A DNA stretch of 19,943 nt from an uncultured Oscillibacter sp. (GTDB lineage Bacteria; Bacillota; Clostridia; Oscillospirales; Oscillospiraceae): NCBI GenBank assembly GCA_902490355.1, contig CABUDN010000028.1:1-19943 (forward strand), written 5' to 3'. The notes beneath the pieces are model-generated. The model made no database searches. It was given only the letters and a program-made list of their open reading frames with translations, and had not been told where the DNA came from. The position numbers and the translations under genes were made by a program. This document shows positions 7,595 through 14,862 of the stretch, piece by piece (the stretch's first letter is position 1; every line of letters begins with the position of its first letter).

Positions 7595-7675
7595 AGATGG
7601 CGGCCAAATTTCTGCAAATCCTGTGCCTTTAGATAAATTTATTTGCATATTGCCATTTTCAGTAACAGAAATATA

Positions 7676-7685
7676 CTATATATAG
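7676..7685. repeat. Second copy of the CTATATATAG palindrome beside the promoter
   Basis: This ten-base palindrome repeats the core of the one at 7583-7594 and ends ten bases before the -35 box of the element's main promoter. The position suits an activator or repressor site. It could also be a chance feature of an AT-rich promoter region. Confidence 0.4.
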
Positions 7686-7695
7686 ATGATATTTC

Positions 7696-7724
7696 TTGAC
7701 TAACGCAAGATGTTGTGCTACACT
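7696..7724 (+). promoter_or_regulatory. Main rightward promoter of the element
   Basis: TTGACT (7696-7701) and TACACT (7719-7724) are spaced by 17 bases, and the -10 box has an extended TGC in front. Transcription should begin near 7731. It is the best promoter ahead of the whole rightward gene train. An inverted ACAGAAA/TTTCTGT pair (7665-7671 and 7726-7732) flanks it. Confidence 0.78.
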
Positions 7725-7830
7725 GTTTCTGTAATTGATTTTTGTGCGCTCCCCTTGTGGGATACAGACTTAGTTTCTGTACCGCGGATTGAAAAATCTG
7801 CATTGCACACGCAGTCAAGATTGTACTTGT

Positions 7831-7886
7831 GCCAGTAGTATTACTGCGCCCCTCTGGGCCGGTATATTACTGGCTTTTTTATTTTT
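7831..7886 (+). terminator. Leader terminator 1 (possible attenuator)
   Basis: A long imperfect hairpin opens with GCCAGTA (7831-7837) pairing with TACTGGC (7868-7874) and continues through partly paired bases to a GCCC/GGGC inner stem. TTTTTT, A, TTTTT follows (7875-7886). It lies about 100 bases after the predicted transcription start and well before any start codon. Confidence 0.75.
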
Positions 7887-7907
7887 CCGGGACTTTTGTT
7901 CCCGTCA

Positions 7908-7979
7908 GCGAGGATGACTTTGGTTCATAGGCAGCTATGGACATCAGGCGTTACGGCCTTTGTCACCCTCGCTTTTTTT
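7908..7979 (+). terminator. Leader terminator 2 (possible attenuator)
   Basis: GCGAGGATGAC (7908-7918) pairs with GTCACCCTCGC (7962-7972), eleven positions with one mismatch, and seven T residues follow (7973-7979). The 43-base loop can fold into two small hairpins (CATAG/CTATG and AGGC/GCCT), giving a branched structure. It is the second terminator-like element in the same leader. Confidence 0.7.
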
Positions 7980-8034
7980 CTGCCCAAATGCCGGAAACGG
8001 CTTTGAGGATATATCAAAATTACAGAAGGCAGGT

Positions 8035-8196
8035 ATGAACATGAATGTAAAAAAGCGAAGTCAGGAGTCTCTGACGAGTAAGAGGAAACCGATGGAGAGC
8101 TGGCGGCAGTATCAGAAACTGAACCAGTCCGCACAGAAGCATTGCCCGGTGATTCGGGCGCCCGTCATTCCCCGCAGGACGCGGAGGGGGTGTTGA
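8035..8196 (+). CDS. Small basic protein of unknown function
   Basis: This is a 53-residue, strongly basic open frame (many Lys and Arg, ending in PRRTRRGC). It starts at ATG 8035, with a second ATG at 8041, behind a modest AAGGCAGG ribosome site. It is the first open frame after the structured leader, and its stop codon (8194-8196) lies two bases before the start of the exonuclease gene. That spacing suggests translational coupling, and it may act partly as a leader peptide. I recognise no family. It could be a non-coding coincidence, but position, spacing and ribosome site argue for translation. Confidence 0.5.
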   Translation: MNMNVKKRSQESLTSKRKPMESWRQYQKLNQSAQKHCPVIRAPVIPRRTRRGC

Positions 8197-8198
8197 GT

Positions 8199-9263
8199 AT
8201 GCCGGCAGGCAGTGTGGCTGTCAAAGAGCGGCATCAGCCCATGGTGCTGGTGGATACGGCAGGCTTGTCCGAAGAAGAATGGCTTGCCTACCGCCGGAAA
8301 GGTATTGGAGGCAGCGATGTTGCAGCTCTGCTGGGCATTTCACCGTGGCGGACGGCCCGGGATCTGTTTTATGACAAGCTGAACATTGCCGTGGTCGAGG
8401 ACCATGAGGACAACTGGGTGGCCCTGGAGATGGGACACCTGTTGGAACCGCTGGTGGCGAAGATCTTCCAGCACCGGACCGGCTACAAGGTCTATCAGAT
8501 CAAAAAGATGTTCCAGCACCCGAAGTATCCCTGGATGCTGGCGGATGTGGACTACTTTGTAGAACTGCCGGACGGCACCACCGCTATTCTGGAGATCAAG
8601 ACCACAAACTACAACGCCAAAGACAACTGGTGGCTGGATGGTGAGGAAACCATTCCGGCCTACTATGAGTCCCAGGGGCGGCATTACATGGCCGTCATGG
8701 ATGTGGACCGCTGTTTCTTCTGCTGCCTGTATGGCAACAACGAGCAGGAAAGTATTATCCGTGATATGCAGAGGGATCTGGCCTATGAGGATGAGATGAT
8801 TTTCCTGGAGCAGAATTTCTGGGAAAATCATGTGCTTACCAGAACGCCGCCGCCTTACACCGAAGATGGAGACCTCGTGATCGAGAGCGTGCGCCGGTAC
8901 ACTGGCCCCGCTGACAAGGAGGCCCCCGCTGTGTCACTCGATTTATCTCTGACGGCCAAGCTGATGCGTTTTCTCCAGCTTCAGGAGCAGAAAAAAGGCG
9001 CAGAAGCCGGCAAAAAGGAAATCGAGGAAGATATGAAGCGGCTGAAGGCTGCCATCATTGCCAAAATGGGGAAAAGCTGCAAAGCCATTTGCCAGCAGGA
9101 TGGGGTGAACTATACCGTCACTTACAATCCGATACGAACCCCTGGTATCGACAAGGATAATCTGAAACGGTTGAAGCTGGACCACCCGGACATTTACGAA
9201 CAATATGTGACTGTCTCAGTGTCACGCCGGTTCGTAGTCAAGTGTGACGGCGAGGCGGCATAA
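8199..9263 (+). CDS. YqaJ-family recombination exonuclease
   Basis: This 354-residue protein belongs to the YqaJ/lambda-exonuclease branch of PD-(D/E)XK nucleases. It should degrade one strand of DNA ends to make single-stranded tails for annealing. The N-terminal signature RRKGIGGSDVAALLGISPW (about 32-50) is characteristic. The active-site elements are E83 in GHLLEP, D116/D118 in MLADVDYF, and E132 and K134 in ILEIKTT. A coiled-coil-like stretch (about 245-285) precedes an unassigned C-terminal part. ATG 8199 is preferred over an upstream in-frame ATG at 8142 because GGAGGGGG precedes it and the YqaJ homology starts soon after. In phages and integrative elements this enzyme works with a single-strand annealing protein; the protein encoded at 11622 is the local candidate. 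Confidence 0.92.
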   Translation: MPAGSVAVKERHQPMVLVDTAGLSEEEWLAYRRKGIGGSDVAALLGISPWRTARDLFYDKLNIAVVEDHEDNWVALEMGHLLEPLVAKIFQHRTGYKVYQIKKMFQHPKYPWMLADVDYFVELPDGTTAILEIKTTNYNAKDNWWLDGEETIPAYYESQGRHYMAVMDVDRCFFCCLYGNNEQESIIRDMQRDLAYEDEMIFLEQNFWENHVLTRTPPPYTEDGDLVIESVRRYTGPADKEAPAVSLDLSLTAKLMRFLQLQEQKKGAEAGKKEIEEDMKRLKAAIIAKMGKSCKAICQQDGVNYTVTYNPIRTPGIDKDNLKRLKLDHPDIYEQYVTVSVSRRFVVKCDGEAA

Positions 9264-9279
9264 AAGGAGGGAAAAAGAA

Positions 9280-11553
9280 GTGATCCATAGAGGAACTTAT
9301 GACGGGACGATCTACCACAACCCCGTAAACAGGTTCTGCATCATCAGCGTAAAAACCGCTGATAAGGAGGTGCCCCAGGAGGCTCGTTCCACCCGCCGGT
9401 ACAAGGACCACCTGATCCGCTTTGTTGCGACGGGCTATGAACTGCCCCGCACGGATGCGGTAGAGCTGGAACTGGACGGCGAATGGACAAAGGGCAAATA
9501 TGGTGTGCAGCTTCAGGTGGAACAGTGGCGTGAGATCGTTCCCAAGACCAGGGACGGTGTGGAGGGCTATCTGGCCTCCGGCCTCATCAAAGGCATCGGG
9601 CCGGCAACTGCCGCGCAGATCGTTTCCCGGTTTGGCGTGGAAACGCTGGATATTCTGCAAAATCACCCCGAGCGGCTGCTGGAGGTCAAGGGCATTACGG
9701 AAAGCAAGCTGGAGGACATCAAAACCTCGTATGCGGAGAGCCGGATGCTCCAAGACCTGATGACGCTGCTCTCCCCATTCAAGATCACGCCGAAAACGGC
9801 CCTAAAGATTTACCAGCACTTTGGGCCCGCCAGTGTGGATATTTTGAAAAAGAGTCCCTTTGAGTTGTGCCAGGTATCCGGTTTTGGATTTCTCCGGGTA
9901 GATGCCATCGTTCAGAAAAACGGCGGCGACCTGCATGACCCCACGCGGGTCAAGGGCGCACTGTTCTGGGCGCTGGAGGACAGCAAGGGCGGCAAAGGAC
10001 ATTTGTTCCTGCCTGGTGAAACTTTGCGGAAGGAGGCTCTTCGGCTTCTCAACGCAAAGATCCCCGTCCCGTCTCTCCGGCTTCATGAACAGGAGGTCGC
10101 GGATGTGCTTCAGGACATGATTCTTCATGGCGAGGTGGTATCCGTCAAAGATAACATCTACCTGCCCCGCACATTCGCACAGGAAGATGAAACGGCCCGG
10201 CGTATTGCCATGCGGCTGATAGAGCCGTCTGCGCCGGAGCGCATTGAGCAGGCGCTGGAGCAGGTCAAGCGTGAAATGGGGCTTGTGCTGTCTTCCAAAC
10301 AGGAGGCAGCGGTCTACGCGGCTTACCGCCACAGCCTGTCCATTATCACAGGTTCTCCCGGCACCGGCAAGACAACGGTGCTCAAGACCATTTTGGAAGT
10401 CTACCGCCGCCTGCATCCGAAAGGCGAAATCGTTCTGATGGCGCCGACCGGCCGTGCCAGTCGGCGTATGGCGGAAAGCACTGGCTTTGACAAGGCGCGG
10501 ACGCTCCACAGCGGCCTGGGCCTCGGCAGTGAAGAAGATGACGCCAACCGCAGCAGACAGCAGGAGCCGTTGTCGGCGGACCTGATCATCGTGGACGAGT
10601 TTTCTATGGTGGATATGTGGCTGGCAGACAAGTTTTTCTCCCGCATCAAGGATGGGGCCCGTATCGTTCTCGTGGGCGACCCCGACCAGCTCCCCAGTGT
10701 GGGCGCCGGGACTGTGTTCCGCGAACTGATCGACTGCGGCCTGATTCCCGTCACGGTGCTGGACCAGATCTTCCGCCAGTCCAAGGACAGCCTGATCGCT
10801 TATAACGCCAAATTCATCAACGAGGGCAACACCAAGCTGTACTTTGGGCCGGACTTTGTATTTATGGCAAGCGATAACCAGGCAGAGGCCGCGGAGCGGA
10901 TCATCGCCCGTTACTGCCGGGAAATCGCGGAAAGCGGCATTGACCGGGTGCAGATTTTGTCCCCCTTCCGTTCGGAAGGCGCCGCGTCGGCGGAACAACT
11001 CAACGAGGCCATCCGCGAGGTGGTCAACCCGTTCCGCTCTGCCGAGGAAGAAATCAAAATCGGCGTCAAAGTGTTCCGGGTAAACGACCGGATCATGCAG
11101 ACCAAAAACACCGCCAAGGTGTCCAACGGCGACCTGGGATTTATCCGCTATATCAAAGACGATGAAGATGGCAAGCGTATCGGTCTGGACTTCGGTGTGG
11201 GCCGAGAACTGGAATACAGCGTAGAGGATATGGTCAATCTGGACCTTGCCTACGCCACCACCATCCACAAGGCAATGGGCTCTGAGTATGAAACGGTCAT
11301 CATGCCGCTTTTGAAAGCGCACACCGTCATGCTCTACCGCAACCTGCTCTATACCGGCATCACCCGAGCCAAAAAGCGCGTGGTGCTGATCGGCCAAAAG
11401 CAGGTGCTGTTTATGGCGATCCACCGGAATGAAATCGTCAAGCGGAATACGCTTCTGGGCACGCGCATCGGTATGTACTATAAGGCCTATGCCAAGCGGG
11501 CCGGAATCCCGGTCCCGGCAGCTCTGGAAGAAGAACTGAAATACGCTGGTTAA
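9280..11553 (+). CDS. RecD2-like SF1B DNA helicase
   Basis: This 757-residue ATP-driven 5'-3' DNA helicase resembles RecD2/YrrC. An N-terminal beta-rich domain is followed by helix-hairpin-helix repeats (GLIKGIGPATAAQIVSRFG, then LLEVKGITESKLEDI) and a superfamily 1 motor. Motor motifs are Walker A GSPGTGKT (358-365), Walker B IIVDEFSM (D439, E440), motif III LVGDPDQLPSVGAGTVF, a helicase Arg in IFRQSKDS, motif V YATTIHKAMGSEYE and motif VI YTGITRAKKR (from 691). The usual motif V Ser-Gln is Ala-Met here. GTG 9280 is chosen because AGGAGGG at 9265-9271 sits 8 bases before it; the in-frame GTG at 9244 would begin inside the exonuclease gene and has no ribosome site. It probably unwinds element DNA for recombination or conjugative replication. 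Confidence 0.93.
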   Translation: MIHRGTYDGTIYHNPVNRFCIISVKTADKEVPQEARSTRRYKDHLIRFVATGYELPRTDAVELELDGEWTKGKYGVQLQVEQWREIVPKTRDGVEGYLASGLIKGIGPATAAQIVSRFGVETLDILQNHPERLLEVKGITESKLEDIKTSYAESRMLQDLMTLLSPFKITPKTALKIYQHFGPASVDILKKSPFELCQVSGFGFLRVDAIVQKNGGDLHDPTRVKGALFWALEDSKGGKGHLFLPGETLRKEALRLLNAKIPVPSLRLHEQEVADVLQDMILHGEVVSVKDNIYLPRTFAQEDETARRIAMRLIEPSAPERIEQALEQVKREMGLVLSSKQEAAVYAAYRHSLSIITGSPGTGKTTVLKTILEVYRRLHPKGEIVLMAPTGRASRRMAESTGFDKARTLHSGLGLGSEEDDANRSRQQEPLSADLIIVDEFSMVDMWLADKFFSRIKDGARIVLVGDPDQLPSVGAGTVFRELIDCGLIPVTVLDQIFRQSKDSLIAYNAKFINEGNTKLYFGPDFVFMASDNQAEAAERIIARYCREIAESGIDRVQILSPFRSEGAASAEQLNEAIREVVNPFRSAEEEIKIGVKVFRVNDRIMQTKNTAKVSNGDLGFIRYIKDDEDGKRIGLDFGVGRELEYSVEDMVNLDLAYATTIHKAMGSEYETVIMPLLKAHTVMLYRNLLYTGITRAKKRVVLIGQKQVLFMAIHRNEIVKRNTLLGTRIGMYYKAYAKRAGIPVPAALEEELKYAG

Positions 11554-11557
11554 AAAA

Positions 11558-11600
11558 GAGGCGCAAGGTGCAGAAAATTGCCCCGCGTCTCCTATTTATT
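11558..11600 (+). terminator. Weak terminator-like hairpin between helicase and next gene
   Basis: GAGGCGC (11558-11564) pairs with GCGTCTC (11585-11591), with one G-U wobble, and CTATTTATT follows. The T-run is interrupted, so termination would be partial at best. It fills the 68-base gap before the next start codon. Confidence 0.4.
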
Positions 11601-11621
11601 ACACAGGAAGGAGTATATGAC

Positions 11622-12710
11622 ATGAACGACAGCAATGCGAAAACGATGTACGAAACTGTGCCTGCGGCCGCTGAACTGAACAAGGTGCCGGGCTTTGACC
11701 CGCTCAAGTTCCTCCGCCGCACCAAGGACACCCTGAAACTGGACCTGCCCTACCAGAAACTCTGGTTCCGCATGGCCCATCCCAACGGCCGTATGCGTCT
11801 GACGGCGCTGCGGATCACGGAGCAGATGGCGATTTTTGAGGCCAAGGTATTCCTGGACCGCAGTGACGCGGAGCCGTTCAGTATGAGCACGGCCCAGCAG
11901 ACTACCCAGGACAGCCGCGACTTCGTGAAAGCGGCCCAGAATGAGGCGCTGAGCCAGGCCCTTACGGACGCAGGTTTTGGCATCCAGATGATCAGCGCCG
12001 GCGCCCAGGCCGACCTGATGGAGAAAAGCATTGAAACGCCGGTCAAGAAGGCCGCAGAACCGCCTGCCGGGCCGGCGGCACGCACGGCACCGCCGCAGGA
12101 GCCCCACAGCGCCCCGCAGAAGGGCGATACGCCTGCTGAGGTGAAATCCCTTGCCAGCCCCGTCAAAACGCCGCAGAGGGCGTTTAAGGGCGCAAAGGCG
12201 GCAACCGTGACAACTGCCCCGCCGGAGGAAAGCACTGCTTCGGAAACGGTGGAGCAGCACCTGCCGGTAGAGCCTGAGAGGGCATTCGATACGCTCCCGG
12301 TTGGGCCTTCGCCAAAGGTAGAGCAGCCGGCGGATGAAAATGAACAGGCGGATGAATTGCCTGTCCGCGGCAATGTAACGGAGCTGCCGGTCCAGCACAC
12401 GGAGGAATCCGAACCTGCCGCCGAGCCTATGCAGCCCGAAGATGACGCTGCCGGGGCGGCGGATATTGCGGTGGATACCCCCTCTTACACGAAGGACACG
12501 CCTATGGAGGATATTCTGCAGGTCATGACGCTGGAACAGGCCCAGCAGGTCATCGTAGACGATGGCATCTGCAAGGGCATGACGATTGCCCAGGTGGCTG
12601 AGAAGCGGCCTGTCAATCTGCGGTACTACCTGATCCCGGGCAAGAGCAAGAACAACATGGTCCGCGCGGCCGCACAGCTGGTTTTGGATTCGCTTCAAAA
12701 GGCCGGCTGA
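11622..12710 (+). CDS. Three-part protein, candidate single-strand annealing/ssDNA-binding partner of the YqaJ exonuclease
   Basis: The 362-residue product divides clearly. Residues about 20-125 form a folded domain (FDPLKFLRR, then YQKLWFRMAHPNGRM and FEAKVFLD, ending with AQNEALSQALTDAGFGIQ). The phrase A-x-x-x-A-L-x-x-A-G-F-G resembles Rad52/Erf-type annealing proteins. Residues about 130-295 are a low-complexity Pro/Ala/Glu linker. Residues about 296-362 form a second small domain with GICKGMTIAQVAEKRPVNLR, which resembles the small C-terminal domain of ExoX-type nucleases (G-x-x-K-G-x-T-x-x-E-V-A). ATG 11622 has GGAAGGAG in front; an earlier in-frame GTG at 11568 lacks one. Position after exonuclease and helicase supports a recombination role. 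The annealing function is an inference. A general ssDNA-binding protein is the main alternative. Confidence 0.55.
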   Translation: MNDSNAKTMYETVPAAAELNKVPGFDPLKFLRRTKDTLKLDLPYQKLWFRMAHPNGRMRLTALRITEQMAIFEAKVFLDRSDAEPFSMSTAQQTTQDSRDFVKAAQNEALSQALTDAGFGIQMISAGAQADLMEKSIETPVKKAAEPPAGPAARTAPPQEPHSAPQKGDTPAEVKSLASPVKTPQRAFKGAKAATVTTAPPEESTASETVEQHLPVEPERAFDTLPVGPSPKVEQPADENEQADELPVRGNVTELPVQHTEESEPAAEPMQPEDDAAGAADIAVDTPSYTKDTPMEDILQVMTLEQAQQVIVDDGICKGMTIAQVAEKRPVNLRYYLIPGKSKNNMVRAAAQLVLDSLQKAG

Positions 12711-12748
12711 TATGGCCGCCGGCGAGGGCATGAAGGGAGGAATGACAG

Positions 12749-14527
12749 ATGGGTTCGTACCCGGATGAATTTCCCTTCGGTATCATGGAAGTTGTGGAAC
12801 TGCTGCACCTGCGGGTCAGGCGCCAGCAGGCAAACAGCGTCTATGTGGACTGCCCGTTCTGCGGCGACCGCCGCGGGCGGATGAATGTCAATTTCGTCAA
12901 AAATGTCTGGCGGTGCAATCACTGCGACGAACATGGCGGAATGCTGGCGCTATATGCAAAATTGAATCACACGACGACCTCTGACGCTTATTGGGAAATT
13001 GCAGAAGCTCTGTGTGACAATACCCACGAGGAACACGCACGCTCCGGGAATGAAGCCCAACAGCAGCCGGTCAGCACCGGGTCCCCATCTTCGGGGGCCC
13101 GGGCGGCCGCTGCAGGTCATTCTTCTTCCGAGCGAAAAACTGTGCCGCAGTCGGACAAAGCCAGCCCGGCCGAGATCCATCAGACGCTATCCCTGCTGCT
13201 GGCCCAGCTTACGCTGCGGCCGGCACATCGGGAACATCTGCGTTCACCAAAGCGTGGGCTGTCTGATGAACAAATCGAGGCGCTGGGCTTTAAGAGTACC
13301 CCGCCGCCCTTCTTATGCCGCTCTATCACGGACCGGCTGATCAGGCAGGGATGCAGGGTGCAGGGCGTACCCGGATTTTACCGGGACGACAGCGGCCACT
13401 GGACAATGGCATTTTATAAGAAGACCTCCGGCATCCTGATCCCCGCCATAGGCTTTGACGGCCGGCTTCAGGGATTTCAGATCATGCTGGATGTACCGCT
13501 GAAACACAAGGATGACCCGCCGGAGAAACCGGGGGCCAAGTACATCTGGTTTTCCTCTTCCTCAAAGACAGACGGGACAGGCTCCGGCAGCCCGGTACAT
13601 CTGATCGGTGACCCATCCGCCCGGGTGGTCTATGTGATCGAGGGGCTGCTGAAAGCAGATATTTCCCATTGTCTGACCGGGCGCACCTTTGCCGCGATTG
13701 CCGGGGCCAACAACACCAGCCCGCTGGACCCGTTGTTTGCCCTTTTGGCGCAGAACGGCACAGAGGAAATCATTGAAGCCCACGATATGGACAAGTACAA
13801 CAATCAAATGACGATGGCCGGGGCATCGAAAATTTACCTGACGGCCCGGAAATATGGCATGAACTGCCGGAGGCTGACCTGGAATCCCAACTATAAGGGA
13901 TTTGACGATTGGCAGCTGGCACTTCGCCGGGAAAATCAACGGAGAAAGGAGATCGATAGACTTAGTTTTAAGGCGCAGTACCTCCGCGGCTTGTGTGAAC
14001 TGGCGCATATTGAGGACTGCATCGAACTATGGCAGCACCTGGCTGAAAACAAAACCTGCCTGACGGAGTATCTTGGCTTGACCAGAGAGGAACATGAAAC
14101 CTTCCTGCGGCAAGGCAGGGATGCCCTCGGCGCCCTGCTGGAACCCCAGCGGCGGAAACAGAGATTTGTGCTCTATCAGTTGGAACTGGACGAGCAAAAA
14201 GCGATCCCATTTGCTTTCAAGGAACTTGCGGCGCTGCAAAAGGCCGGCTATGAACAGCCGCCCGCCGCCATGTACCGCATGGCCGGGTCTGGCGAAGTCT
14301 ACTGCCCGGTGGAACAGAGCGACGCAGAGATTTTGAAGCGCCTGTTTGCTGACTGCCGGGAGGAACTGCCGGAGGGCTGCCACGGGCGGCCAATGGCGCT
14401 CTCTGATGTGGTAGAACTGGACCATTCTCCACGAAGGATCTACTACTATGTCAATGGGGAGCATGAATTTCCGCAGGTCAAGTTTTCCCCCATGCTTGCC
14501 AAAAAGGACATCAAAGAAGGGACATAA
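12749..14527 (+). CDS. CHC2 zinc-finger/TOPRIM primase-like protein with C-terminal YodL-like domain
   Basis: The 592-residue protein begins with a DnaG-type zinc finger (C35, C38, C56, C59 in CPFCGDRRG and VWRCNHCDEHGG). A Ser/Ala/Pro-rich linker (about 92-140) and an unassigned middle region follow. A TOPRIM-like domain (about 293-390) shows E298 in VIEGLLKAD, AIAGANN, D346 and D348 in EAHDMDKYN, and KGFDDW. The last 110 residues (about 472-580) match the YodL pattern: YQLELDEQ near its start, then ILKRLF, then LPEGCHGRPMALSDVVEL and a YYYV strand. The classic DnaG RNA-polymerase core is not evident between finger and TOPRIM, so it may prime in a modified way or act in DNA handling. ATG 12749 has AGGGAGG 8 bases before it. 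It lies in the replication/recombination train of the element. Confidence 0.85.
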   Translation: MGSYPDEFPFGIMEVVELLHLRVRRQQANSVYVDCPFCGDRRGRMNVNFVKNVWRCNHCDEHGGMLALYAKLNHTTTSDAYWEIAEALCDNTHEEHARSGNEAQQQPVSTGSPSSGARAAAAGHSSSERKTVPQSDKASPAEIHQTLSLLLAQLTLRPAHREHLRSPKRGLSDEQIEALGFKSTPPPFLCRSITDRLIRQGCRVQGVPGFYRDDSGHWTMAFYKKTSGILIPAIGFDGRLQGFQIMLDVPLKHKDDPPEKPGAKYIWFSSSSKTDGTGSGSPVHLIGDPSARVVYVIEGLLKADISHCLTGRTFAAIAGANNTSPLDPLFALLAQNGTEEIIEAHDMDKYNNQMTMAGASKIYLTARKYGMNCRRLTWNPNYKGFDDWQLALRRENQRRKEIDRLSFKAQYLRGLCELAHIEDCIELWQHLAENKTCLTEYLGLTREEHETFLRQGRDALGALLEPQRRKQRFVLYQLELDEQKAIPFAFKELAALQKAGYEQPPAAMYRMAGSGEVYCPVEQSDAEILKRLFADCREELPEGCHGRPMALSDVVELDHSPRRIYYYVNGEHEFPQVKFSPMLAKKDIKEGT

Positions 14528-14537
14528 AGAGGCTTCA

Positions 14538-14789
14538 ATGGTTGTTGTAAATGAGACGAAGAGAGGGCAGCTTCTGGCGCTTCTGGAGCAATGCGCCCAT
14601 CTGAACGCTGATGTGCGGCCCCGCACGGATAAGGGATATTTTACGGTGACGGTCCCGCCGCCGTGGAATGGCCCGGCCCAGCGGAAAGCCCAGGAGGTGC
14701 AGGACAGGATCAAAAAGTGGTCGGAGCAGTATCCCAATGTGATATGTTACTGTTTCGACAGCTTCAGCACACTACTCTATGTGCTGTGA
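14538..14789 (+). CDS. Small protein of unknown function
   Basis: This is an 83-residue soluble protein starting at ATG 14538, 10 bases after the primase stop, with AAAGAGG as ribosome site. An in-frame upstream extension would overlap the primase gene and is not used. It has an amphipathic first helix (TKRGQLLALLEQCAHL), a central strand (GYFTVTVPPP) and a helix (AQRKAQEVQDRIKKWSEQ), suggesting a compact alpha/beta fold. No motif is recognised. It is probably a conserved accessory gene of this element type. Confidence 0.7.
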   Translation: MVVVNETKRGQLLALLEQCAHLNADVRPRTDKGYFTVTVPPPWNGPAQRKAQEVQDRIKKWSEQYPNVICYCFDSFSTLLYVL

Positions 14790-14801
14790 CACAGGTAAAC
14801 G

Positions 14802-14841
14802 ATGGCATGGAACAGGTTTTATCCTGATCCATGCCATTTTT
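14802..14841 (+). terminator. Strong intrinsic terminator inside the rightward gene train
   Basis: A perfect 10-bp stem pairs ATGGCATGGA (14802-14811) with TCCATGCCAT (14828-14837). It continues inward with CAGG/CCTG, has a TTTTAT loop, and ends in five T residues (14837-14841). It stands 12 bases after one stop codon and 21 bases before the next start, so transcripts for the pcf genes must read through it or start within the short gap after it. Confidence 0.85.
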
Positions 14842-14862
14842 GTCAACGGAAAGGAGTTTATT

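Larger units (their letters stand above)
7268..7695. other. Non-coding stretch between the divergent modules
   Basis: I see no convincing gene here. Short open frames on both strands lack ribosome sites and any recognisable protein pattern. The left two thirds (about 7300-7620) are moderately GC-rich and may be the remnant of a lost gene or a cis-acting site. The right third (about 7625-7695) is strongly AT-rich and ends in the promoter at 7696. Two CTATATATAG palindromes are listed separately. The integrase/xis promoter should also lie here on the - strand, but I could not find a good match. Confidence 0.5.
7731..8034 (+). ncRNA. Long structured leader RNA of the rightward operon
   Basis: About 300 untranslated bases separate the promoter from the first start codon. 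They begin with three consecutive hairpins. The first is TCCC/GGGA (7750-7762). The second is TACAGA/TCTGTA (7763-7781). The third is a 7-bp stem GCGGATT/AATCTGC closed by a GAAA tetraloop (7784-7801). A terminator-like hairpin (7831-7886), a small CGGGA/TCCCG hairpin (7888-7904) and a second terminator-like structure (7908-7979) follow. I cannot match it to a named RNA family. The order of structured 5' elements and then terminators suggests attenuation or processive antitermination. Confidence 0.55.

Noticed and set aside
7279..7647. Direct repeat TTTATTTGCA at 7279-7288 and 7638-7647.
   Set aside because: A single ten-base AT-rich repeat is easily due to chance. The first copy overlaps the xis ribosome site.
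7775..7886. T-box riboswitch suggested by GTACCGCGG followed by a terminator.
   Set aside because: Only ACCGCG of the T-box motif matches. There is no stem I or specifier loop in the short leader, the downstream terminator does not compete with this strand, and the downstream genes are not amino-acid related.
9802..11424. A 540-codon open frame on the - strand.
   Set aside because: It is opposite the RecD2-like helicase, whose motifs are all intact. The antisense product has no recognisable pattern.
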